Source: Thermodesulfobacteriota bacterium (GTDB lineage Bacteria; Desulfobacterota; SM23-61). From it: 11,611 nt of DNA. This document shows, in pieces, positions 5,242 through 11,611 of the stretch; within the stretch, counting starts at the first letter, position 1; each line of letters begins with the position of its first letter. The stretch spans positions 1-11,611 of the forward strand of contig JASEHN010000052.1 of assembly GCA_030018715.1 (NCBI GenBank). Direction: 5' to 3'. A program made the position numbers and the translations under genes. Under the pieces are notes generated by a model, which worked only from the letters and a program-made list of their open reading frames with translations, did not search any database and was not told the DNA's origin.

Positions 5242-8200
5242 ATGTTGCTTTCGAATCTATCCATCAAAAGGCCGATATTCGCGACGGTAATGATGCTGGT
5301 CCTGGTTACCCTGGGGATCTTCTCCTACCGCAAGCTGGCCATCGATATGTTTCCCGACGTGGAGATCCCCGTTGTCTCGGTGGTCACCAAGTTTCCGGGC
5401 TCCTCCCCCGAGACCGTGGAACGAGAGGTGAGTAAGCGCATCGAGGAGGCGGTCAACTCCATCGCCGGCGTCAAGCACGTCATGTCTACCTCCCGGGAGA
5501 GCGTCTCCAATGTGGTGCTCATGTTCAATTTAGAAGTGAGGGTTAATGACGCCGCCCAGGAAGTAAGAGCCAAGGTGGGCGCCATCCGGGGGATCCTGCC
5601 CCAGGGGATTGAGGAGCCCATCATTCAGAAGCTGGATTTTTCAGCCTTCCCCATCGCCTCCCTGGCCGTGCGCTCGGAGAAATTCTCCCCGCGGGACCTA
5701 ACGACCCTGGTGGAAAAGAAAGTCAAAAGACGCTTTGAAAACATCTCCGGAGTGGGCAAGGTTGACCTGGTCGGCCCCTCCAAGCGGGAAGTCAATGTGA
5801 ATATCGACCCGCTCCGCCTGGAAGCCCTGGGCATGGGGATAGATGAAGTGATTGCCGGTTTGCAGTCGGAGAACGTTAACACCCCGCTCGGGCGGCTGAA
5901 CCGTGGGGGGACCGAATATCCATTGCGGATTGCGGGAAAACCCGATGCCGTGGAACAGTTCAAGACCATAGTGATCGGCCAGCGGGGAGGCCGTCCGATT
6001 CCCCTGGCGGAAGTGGCCCAAATAAAGGACGGCATCGAAGAACAACGGTCCCTGGCCCTGGTGAACAGTATCCCGGCCATCGGCTTGGACATTTTAAAAC
6101 AGTCAGGCGCCAACACGGTAGGGTTGGTTGACCTGGTGAAGAAGGAGATCGAGGTTATCCAGAAAGAACTTCCTCCCGGGACCACCATCGAACTGGTCCG
6201 GGACGCCTCGATCATGATCCGCGACTCGGTGCGGGATGTGCAGGAAACCCTGATCCTGGGAGGTATTTTAACCATCCTCATCGTGTTCTGCTTTCTCAAC
6301 TCCTGGCGGTCCACGGTGATCACCGGCTTGACGCTGCCTATCTCGGTCATATCCTCCTTTACGGTTATGAATTTCATGGGCATGACCCTGAACGTGATGA
6401 CCCTGATGGCCCTGTCCCTGGCCATCGGCCTGCTCATCGACGACGCCATCGTGGTCCGGGAGAACATCGTGCGCCACCTCGAGCGGGGAGAGGATCACTT
6501 TACGGCGGCCCGGGAAGGAACGAGTGAGATCGGGCTGGCAGTTTTAGCCGTGACAATGTCCATTGTCGCCGTGTTCGTCCCGGTGGCCTTCATGAAGGGT
6601 ATTGTTGGTCAGTTCTTCTTCCAATTCGGGATTACCGTAGCCTTCGCAGTGCTCGTCTCCCTTTTCGTCGCTTTTACCCTGGATCCTATGCTCTCCTCGC
6701 GCTGGGTTGATCCGGACATCGAGCGCAAAGGGAAACGGCATTTTCTCGCCCGCATCCTTGACCACTTCAATCATTGGTTTGACCGGACAGCGGATGGATA
6801 CCGGAAGGTGATCGGCTGGGCCCTGGATCATCGGATGATCGTCCTCTTGGTGGCTACGATGGCTTTCTTCGCTGGCCTGGGTGCTTTTAACATTCTGCAA
6901 ACGGAGTTTTTCCCCAAATACGACCAGGGAGAATTTCAGGTGAACTTCCAGAGCGCGCCCAATGCCTCCATGGAAGAGACTCAGAGTCGATTGGCCGCAG
7001 TCCAGGGGGTGTTGAAGGAGATCCCCGAAGTGAAACATACCTACGCCACCATCGGCGCTGGAGATACAGGAACCGTCCGCGACGCCATGGTGTTTGTCAA
7101 ACTCAAAGAGCGGAAGGAGCGCAAGCGCAACCAGGAAGAAATTCAGCAGGATCTGAGGCGGCGCCTTGAGAAAATCCCTGGCATTCTTCCGGCCATCATG
7201 GAAGCGGGGAGGATGGACAATCAGAAGCCCTTAGTAGTCAATGTGCGCGGCGAAGATATTACTTTGCTGAAGAAATACGCGGCGGTATTGAAGGACGAGA
7301 TCTACAAAATCCCGGGAATCGTCGACCTGGAAGTAACCCTGGAACAGGACATCCCGGAATTCCGCTTACTCGTGGACCGGGAACGGGCCGTGGACGCCGG
7401 GTTGATGACCGGAGATATCGTCCGGACCGTGGGAGCGCTGGTGGGCGGGCAGGCCGTCACCACGTATGAAGATGAGGATGGAGACGCGGTAAACGTGCGG
7501 GTGCGGTTGCCGCTGGCCCTCCGGCAAGATCCGGCCCAGGTTGAAAGATTACGCTTGGCCGTCCCCAAACCCAATGCCTTTCCCGCGCTGGTTCCGCTGG
7601 GAAATGTGGTCAACTATGGGATGAGCACAACGCCGTCGGAAATTAACCGGCAGGACCTGACTCGCCAGGTGGTGATTACGGCTAATCTCGATGGTCTTCC
7701 TCTGGGAACGGCCGTTAAAAGGGTACAGGAAGCGGCGAAACATCTGACCATGGCTCCGGGGTACCGGATCGTTTTTTCCGGCGAGGCCGAGGACATGGCC
7801 GAATCCTTTGGTTACATGGCCGAAGCTCTTCTTTTGGCTATCATCTTTGTCTATCTTATTCTGGCGGCTCAGTTCGAATCATTCATTGATCCCTTGGCCA
7901 TCATGTTTTCCCTTCCCCTTTCCATCGTGGGCATGGCCGGTATGCTCTTGCTCACCGGGGGTACCATCAACATCATGTCTCTCATCGGGCTCATCATGCT
8001 CATGGGCTTGGTAACCAAGAACGCTATCCTGCTGGTAGATTTTACCAAGACCCTTCGCGGGAGAGGAATGATCCGGAGGGAAGCCTTGATTACCGCAGGG
8101 CGAACGAGATTGCGGCCCATTCTGATGACCACGCTGGCCATGATCTTCGGGATGCTCCCCTTGGCCTTGGCCCTCGGGCAAGGGGCCGAAATGCGGGCGC

Positions 8201-8343
8201 CCATGGCCAGGGCCGTTATCGGGGGATTAATCACTTCTACCTTATTGACCTTGCTGGTTGTTCCCGTTGTATATACCGTACTTGATGATGTCGGCGGATG
8301 GATCCGCCGCAAGTGGGAAGGAAAAAAGGAGGTGCGGGTTTGA
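5242..8343 (+). CDS. RND efflux pump, inner-membrane permease (AcrB/HAE-1 type)
   Basis: The 1033-residue protein is the proton-driven motor of a tripartite exporter, with twelve expected membrane helices and two large periplasmic loops. It opens with the typical 'SIKRPIFATVMM' first helix. Proton-relay residues are intact: adjacent aspartates D400 and D401 in 'AIGLLIDDAIVV' (fourth helix) and K926 in 'GLVTKNAILLVDF' (tenth helix), equivalent to D407, D408 and K940 of AcrB. The substrate loops contain the usual 'FPDVEIPVV', 'KFPGSSPETVE' and 'EFFPKYDQGEF' blocks. Length matches hydrophobe/amphiphile exporters; I see no sign of a heavy-metal subfamily, but the substrate is not decidable. The ATG at 5242 is one base after the adaptor stop. 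Its end overlaps the channel gene by four bases. Confidence 0.95.
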   Translation: MLLSNLSIKRPIFATVMMLVLVTLGIFSYRKLAIDMFPDVEIPVVSVVTKFPGSSPETVEREVSKRIEEAVNSIAGVKHVMSTSRESVSNVVLMFNLEVRVNDAAQEVRAKVGAIRGILPQGIEEPIIQKLDFSAFPIASLAVRSEKFSPRDLTTLVEKKVKRRFENISGVGKVDLVGPSKREVNVNIDPLRLEALGMGIDEVIAGLQSENVNTPLGRLNRGGTEYPLRIAGKPDAVEQFKTIVIGQRGGRPIPLAEVAQIKDGIEEQRSLALVNSIPAIGLDILKQSGANTVGLVDLVKKEIEVIQKELPPGTTIELVRDASIMIRDSVRDVQETLILGGILTILIVFCFLNSWRSTVITGLTLPISVISSFTVMNFMGMTLNVMTLMALSLAIGLLIDDAIVVRENIVRHLERGEDHFTAAREGTSEIGLAVLAVTMSIVAVFVPVAFMKGIVGQFFFQFGITVAFAVLVSLFVAFTLDPMLSSRWVDPDIERKGKRHFLARILDHFNHWFDRTADGYRKVIGWALDHRMIVLLVATMAFFAGLGAFNILQTEFFPKYDQGEFQVNFQSAPNASMEETQSRLAAVQGVLKEIPEVKHTYATIGAGDTGTVRDAMVFVKLKERKERKRNQEEIQQDLRRRLEKIPGILPAIMEAGRMDNQKPLVVNVRGEDITLLKKYAAVLKDEIYKIPGIVDLEVTLEQDIPEFRLLVDRERAVDAGLMTGDIVRTVGALVGGQAVTTYEDEDGDAVNVRVRLPLALRQDPAQVERLRLAVPKPNAFPALVPLGNVVNYGMSTTPSEINRQDLTRQVVITANLDGLPLGTAVKRVQEAAKHLTMAPGYRIVFSGEAEDMAESFGYMAEALLLAIIFVYLILAAQFESFIDPLAIMFSLPLSIVGMAGMLLLTGGTINIMSLIGLIMLMGLVTKNAILLVDFTKTLRGRGMIRREALITAGRTRLRPILMTTLAMIFGMLPLALALGQGAEMRAPMARAVIGGLITSTLLTLLVVPVVYTVLDDVGGWIRRKWEGKKEVRV
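8326..8342 (+). promoter_or_regulatory. Shine-Dalgarno and TTG start of the TolC-type gene
   Basis: AAGGAGG (8326-8332) is a near-perfect ribosome binding site inside the end of the pump gene. TTG at 8340-8342 follows after a 7-base spacer and overlaps the pump stop (TTGA), placing a signal-peptide-like sequence right at the N-terminus. This favours TTG over the in-frame ATG at 8298, which lies 42 bases inside the pump gene and lacks such a site. Confidence 0.75.
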
Positions 8344-9671
8344 GGAAAAGCCTTTTTTGGATGACGATTCTTTTACTGGCCGGATGCCCCGGAATTTTTC
8401 CAACCCCAGGAGCCTGGGGGTCAGAGAAAGGAATAAATGTGCTGACCCTGGAGGATGCCCTGCGCATCGCCCTGGAGAAAAATAAGGACATCCAGAAAGC
8501 GCGGGAGTATAAGAACTCTGTGGAGGGGCGTTACATTGAAGAGCGTTCGGCAGCCTTTCCCCAGCTCCAGATAACCGGGAGTATTTCCTTCAGTCGTGAC
8601 GAAAGCCAGAAGGTCTATGGCCGGATGTTTCCCCTGGAGAGCGAGAGCCGGTCGGCTGAGGTTGGCCTTTCCCAGGCCCTTTACACCTTCGGCCGGGTCG
8701 GAGCGGCCATCCGGGCGGCCAAGGTCGGCCTGGCTACGGCAGAGGACCAATTGCGCATCTTCCGGCAAGCGGCGATGCGCGATGTTTCTTCTTCTTTCTA
8801 CGACATCCTGCTGGCCCGGGAGTTTTATGCTCTATCTGTTCAGACCCTGGAGCAGAAAGTTCGCCACCTGGACGAAGCGCGCAGGAAACATGCCGCCGGC
8901 GTGGCCACCGAATACGATGTTCTGGCCGCGGAGGTGGCGGTCCAGAATTCCAGACCTGAGGTCATCCGCAAAGAAACCCTCGTTCGTATTTCCCGGGAAA
9001 AGCTGAAATTTCTTTTGGGCATGAATGGGCAGGAAGTGGATGTTCAGGGAAACCTTGAGGCCGGGCTGGCGGCCCCTCCCCGGTACGAAGAAGCGGTGCA
9101 GGCTGCCTGGAAGAACCGGCCTGAGCTCTCCGACCTGAACAAGAGGGTGGAGATAGCCAAGGAATTGGTAACGATTTACAGCGCGGGTGATAAACCGCGC
9201 GTGGATTTTAGAGGAGGGTATGGCTGGCGGGAACAGCTCATGGGGTCAGATAGGGAAAACGGCCAGGTATGGACCGCCGGGATATATTTTACTTTCCCCT
9301 TCTTTGACGGACTGCGCACCCGGGGGAAGGTAGCCCAGGCCAGGAGTGAGGTCTCTTCCCTGAAGATTGATGAAGCCAAGATGAGAGACTCCATTGCCCT
9401 GCAGGTGCGCGAGGCTGTGAGCGCTTGTCTGGAGGCGGGGGAGATTGTGATAGCTATCTCCGGCACGGTTAAACAAGCCGAGCGGCTTCTTTTTATGGCC
9501 GAAAAAGGTTACGAGTACGGCGTCAAGACCAAGCTCGATGTAGATGATGCGGAACTGAACCTAACGTTAGTCAAGGGAAACCTGGCCCGGGCCAAACGCG
9601 ATTATCTGGTGGCCGTGGTAACTTTTGATTGGGTGAAAGGAATGCTCGGGGAAAAAGTTCGGAGTGATTAG
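8340..9671 (+). CDS. TolC-family outer-membrane efflux channel
   Basis: From the TTG start the protein is 443 residues, normal for outer-membrane factors that form a trimeric channel-tunnel to the cell exterior. The N-terminus is a signal peptide; it could be cut after 'PTPGAWG' near residue 28, but a lipobox LAGC with Cys16 is also present, so the mature protein may be lipid-anchored as in OprM-type members. Two repeated outer-membrane efflux domains follow: the first begins 'LTLEDALRIALEKNKDI', contains 'GLSQALYTFGRVGAAI', and the second contains 'GIYFTFPFFDGLRTRGKVAQA', matching the strands that build the barrel. Long heptad-like helices lie between. It shares four bases with the pump gene and closes the operon. 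A TTCGGAG repeat runs through its last codons. Substrate unknown. Confidence 0.92.
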   Translation: MRKSLFWMTILLLAGCPGIFPTPGAWGSEKGINVLTLEDALRIALEKNKDIQKAREYKNSVEGRYIEERSAAFPQLQITGSISFSRDESQKVYGRMFPLESESRSAEVGLSQALYTFGRVGAAIRAAKVGLATAEDQLRIFRQAAMRDVSSSFYDILLAREFYALSVQTLEQKVRHLDEARRKHAAGVATEYDVLAAEVAVQNSRPEVIRKETLVRISREKLKFLLGMNGQEVDVQGNLEAGLAAPPRYEEAVQAAWKNRPELSDLNKRVEIAKELVTIYSAGDKPRVDFRGGYGWREQLMGSDRENGQVWTAGIYFTFPFFDGLRTRGKVAQARSEVSSLKIDEAKMRDSIALQVREAVSACLEAGEIVIAISGTVKQAERLLFMAEKGYEYGVKTKLDVDDAELNLTLVKGNLARAKRDYLVAVVTFDWVKGMLGEKVRSD

Positions 9672-9686
9672 TTCGGAGTTCGGAGC
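9657..9686 (+). repeat. Short TTCGGAG direct repeats across the end of the channel gene
   Basis: TTCGGAG occurs at 9658-9664, 9672-9678 and 9679-9685. The first copy encodes part of the last residues of the channel protein; the second begins one base after the TAG stop and the third is directly adjoined to it. This looks like a small tandem or dispersed repeat inserted at, or grown from, the gene end. No function can be assigned. Confidence 0.6.
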
Positions 9687-9717
9687 AAAACAATTTTAGA
9701 GGGAGGAAGGAAAGCGA

Positions 9718-9746
9718 TTGCGCGAGATATAGGGGCGTGGTATATA
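9718..9746 (+). promoter_or_regulatory. Possible promoter for the alkaline phosphatase gene
   Basis: TTGCGC (9718-9723) and TATATA (9741-9746) are separated by 17 bases, about 50 bases before the ATG. The -10 element is reasonable and the -35 weak (three of six). No clear Pho-box repeat was recognised, so phosphate control is not shown by the sequence. Readthrough from the efflux operon is also possible, because no terminator lies between. Confidence 0.4.
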
Positions 9747-9794
9747 AAGTTTCCGAGGAATCGGGGAATTTTTAGGCCAAGGGAGGTAGAAGCG

Positions 9795-11324
9795 ATGAAA
9801 GGAAAAATTCGGTGGGCCTTATGGGTTTCTTGGATGTTAATTTTCCTTCTCTGGTTCTCGCCGGCCTATGGCGCAGGGGCCAAGAACGTCATTTTCCTCA
9901 TCGGTGACGGCATGGGGCCTCAATCCGTTGGTCTGGCCATCTATTTCAATCGCTTTACAAACGGTCCGGATAAACCCTTGCACATGGAACGTCTGATGGC
10001 TGCCGGCAACACCGGTTACTGCCTGACCGATCAATACGGCACCGTAACCACGGATTCAGCTTCGGCAGCCACAGCCCTGGCTTCCGGGGTGAAGACGCGG
10101 GATGCCATGATCGGCAAGGACCACGAAGGAAGGCCGATGAAGACCATCCTCGACATCGCCCATAAACTCGGGAAATCAACCGGCCTGATTAGCGATACGC
10201 GCATCACTCATGCCACCCCTGCGGGTTTCTATGCCCAGGTGCTCCACCGGGACATGGAGAACGAGATCGCGGCCCAGCTTGTGGAGCGGGGCGACGTGGC
10301 CATTGCTTTCTCCGGCGGAGCGCAGCATTTCATCCCGGCGGAGGTGAAAGTCGAAGAGCATCCTGACCTGAAAGGAATAGCCCGAGCGGCCGGTTTAGGG
10401 AGTTCAAGAAGAAAAGATAATCGGGACTTAATCTCCGAAGCCAGGAAAAAGGGATATGCCCTTGTGGCCAATGATCAGGAACTTTCTGCCCTGAAGGTGA
10501 AGGAAACAGAGAAGGTCCTCGGTTTTTTTTCGGCCTCCGGATTCCCTTCTGCCATCGATCGGCAACCCCACCATAAAACCGGAGTTCCTACCCTGACCCA
10601 GATGACCGAGATGGCCCTGCAGATTCTGAACAAAAATCCCAAGGGCTTCTTCTTAATGGTGGAAGGCGGTCAGATCGATTGGGCGGAGCATGCCAATGAT
10701 GTAGCCGGCGTTCTTCATGAAATGCTGGAATTTGACAAAGCCATCGGGGCAGCCATGGCCTTTGCCCGCGAAAATCCGGACACTCTGATCGTGGTTACAG
10801 CAGATCATGACACGGGGGGATTGGCCATCGCCTACAGCAGCTATCAGCTCCCTCCGCCAGTCCGCTTGGCCAGCGGCGAAACCTGGAAGACCAAGTTTAA
10901 CTTCGGCGACAAGGGGATCTTCGAGAAAATGGCCGGCCAGAAAAAATCTTTTCAAAAAATGCTCCGGGACAGCAAGGGAGATCCGGCAGCCTTGAAAAAA
11001 GAAGTCGAGGCCAACACCTCTTTTTCCATTACCGAGGAACAAGCCGCGGCCATTCTCGCCAAAGATCCAAAGACCGGTTTTCCAGAGACCAAAGAATATA
11101 CGGAGTTTTATGTTTATGGCCTGAATACCAGCATGCCCTTAATGGGGCGCCTGTTCGGAAGAGAAATGAACACAGCCTGGGCTGTGGGGACGCATACCCA
11201 TACACCGGTGATGGTCTTCGGCAAGGGCCCGGGGGCGGACAAATTTCGTGGCCTCCTGGACAACACCGACATTCCCAGGATCATCGCCCGGGAATGGGGG
11301 TCTTCCCTGCCGGCGCCGAAGTAA
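9795..11324 (+). CDS. Secreted alkaline phosphatase
   Basis: The 509-residue protein has a signal peptide (basic 'MKGKIR', hydrophobic core, probable cut after 'SPAYG' or 'AYGAG', near residue 27) and so should act in the periplasm or outside, releasing phosphate from monoesters. Active-site elements are complete: D38 in 'LIGDGMG', nucleophile S88 in 'TDSASAATA', T141 in 'THATPAG', R152, then E290, D295 and H299 in 'EGGQIDWAEH', D337 and H338 in 'ADHDTGG', and H467 in 'GTHTHTPV'. Positions equivalent to E. coli D153 and K328 are H139 and W296, as in Vibrio and TAB5 enzymes. Residues about 345-460 between the last ligands form an enlarged cap. AGGGAGGT near 9780 supports the ATG. It lies 123 bases after the channel gene and is probably a separate unit. 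Confidence 0.94.
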   Translation: MKGKIRWALWVSWMLIFLLWFSPAYGAGAKNVIFLIGDGMGPQSVGLAIYFNRFTNGPDKPLHMERLMAAGNTGYCLTDQYGTVTTDSASAATALASGVKTRDAMIGKDHEGRPMKTILDIAHKLGKSTGLISDTRITHATPAGFYAQVLHRDMENEIAAQLVERGDVAIAFSGGAQHFIPAEVKVEEHPDLKGIARAAGLGSSRRKDNRDLISEARKKGYALVANDQELSALKVKETEKVLGFFSASGFPSAIDRQPHHKTGVPTLTQMTEMALQILNKNPKGFFLMVEGGQIDWAEHANDVAGVLHEMLEFDKAIGAAMAFARENPDTLIVVTADHDTGGLAIAYSSYQLPPPVRLASGETWKTKFNFGDKGIFEKMAGQKKSFQKMLRDSKGDPAALKKEVEANTSFSITEEQAAAILAKDPKTGFPETKEYTEFYVYGLNTSMPLMGRLFGREMNTAWAVGTHTHTPVMVFGKGPGADKFRGLLDNTDIPRIIAREWGSSLPAPK

Positions 11325-11414
11325 AGAAAAAAAGGGTTCAAGGATTTGCGGTAAATAAATTTAGGTTCTTCTCCAAATCGAGTGGGTAAAAATAGGCCGA
11401 AAAATGTCATACAG

Positions 11415-11434
11415 CCCTTTATCTAAGGGGTTTT
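11415..11434 (+). terminator. Weak terminator-like hairpin after the phosphatase gene
   Basis: CCCTT (11415-11419) pairs with AAGGG (11425-11429) around a 5-base loop, followed by G and TTTT. The stem is only five pairs and lies 90 bases after the stop codon, so it is a tentative end for the phosphatase message. Confidence 0.35.
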
Positions 11435-11517
11435 CCCGCCTTGCAAGGAGTCGAAAATATTGATACGTATTTCCAGGGTGAAAAAATAAGCCTTTCCAAA
11501 AAAGAAATTAAAGGTAA

Positions 11518-11588
11518 GGAAGTTATCCACAGTCCCGAAGCGCCCCTATTGGTTGAAAGACGTCGCTCCGGGGCTATGGATAACTTCC
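11518..11588. repeat. Long imperfect hairpin containing a DnaA-box sequence
   Basis: GGAAGTTATCCA (11518-11529) is the exact reverse complement of 11577-11588. Pairing continues inward: 11531-11537 with 11569-11575 (one wobble) and 11539-11542 with 11564-11567, so about 23 of 25 positions pair around a 21-base loop. The left arm includes TTATCCACA at 11523-11531, identical to the consensus DnaA box; the right arm gives TTATCCATA on the other strand. It could be a mobile-element end, a bidirectional terminator or a protein-binding site. Confidence 0.6.
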
Positions 11589-11611
11589 ATCATTTAAACA
11601 GATCAAAACAT

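Larger units (their letters stand above)
11325..11611 (+). other. Gene-free 3' flank, AT-richer than the genes
   Basis: No credible coding sequence is seen on either strand. It contains A-runs, a weak terminator-like hairpin (11415-11434), a 10-bp palindrome CCTTGCAAGG (11439-11448) and a long hairpin at 11518-11588. The composition differs from the phosphatase gene and may mark the edge of an element continuing beyond the window, but no transposase or inverted end is recognisable. Confidence 0.6.

Noticed and set aside
5625..6467. 280-codon open frame on the minus strand opposite the pump gene
   Set aside because: It lies entirely within a clearly coding RND gene, has a composition expected of an antisense shadow (rich in Ser, Arg, Met, Thr) and no recognisable domain.
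9753..9773. Possible terminator CCGA-GGAA-TCGG followed by a T-run upstream of the phosphatase
   Set aside because: The stem is only four pairs and it sits between the likely promoter and the start codon, so a chance match is more likely.
11518..11588. Integron attC site
   Set aside because: The arms read GTTATCC then GGATAAC, the wrong order for attC (RYYYAAC then GTTRRRY), and no integrase or cassette is present.
11518..11588. Chromosomal replication origin
   Set aside because: Only one exact and one near DnaA box are present, with no cluster, no AT-rich unwinding block of note and no dnaA or dnaN gene.

Overview
The window looks like chromosomal DNA from a Gram-negative bacterium. It encodes a TRAP transporter, a three-part RND efflux system with an outer-membrane channel, and Sec-exported proteins including a lipoprotein. 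Gene style, moderate-to-high GC and the TRAP/RND content are compatible with Desulfobacterota (former Deltaproteobacteria), but no marker gene is present, so that placement is only a guess. All eight genes I support are on the + strand.

Bases 1-2505 hold a TRAP transporter operon: the 3' part of the substrate-binding protein (dctP type, cut by the window edge), then the small membrane subunit (dctQ type) and the large permease (dctM type). A strong 12-bp hairpin lies between the binding protein and the membrane subunits. The dctQ-type gene has no usual start codon where its ribosome binding site predicts one; an ACG sits there instead. Next comes a lone single-domain cupin gene (2615-3019), followed by a terminator-like hairpin and a 425-base non-coding stretch rich in hairpins and short repeats, including a REP-like palindrome.

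Bases 3360-9671 hold a self-contained efflux operon: a TetR-type repressor, a lipoprotein periplasmic adaptor, an RND inner-membrane pump and a TolC-type channel. A good sigma-70-like promoter precedes it, with a 16-bp palindrome over its -10 end. Genes are tightly packed (4-base ATGA overlap, 1-base gap, 4-base TTGA overlap), so the set is probably co-transcribed, translationally coupled and self-repressed through the TetR protein. The efflux substrate cannot be read from sequence.

Bases 9795-11324 encode a secreted alkaline phosphatase with all expected metal ligands and the His/Trp pair seen in cold-active marine enzymes. The remaining 287 bases are AT-richer, contain no gene I can support, and end in a long imperfect hairpin (11518-11588) whose left arm contains the sequence TTATCCACA, a consensus DnaA box.

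I did not find a convincing new multi-gene system. The items most worth a second look are the ACG start of the dctQ-type gene, the structured stretch 3058-3301, the TetR operator, the TTCGGAG repeats that run through the end of the channel gene, and the terminal hairpin.
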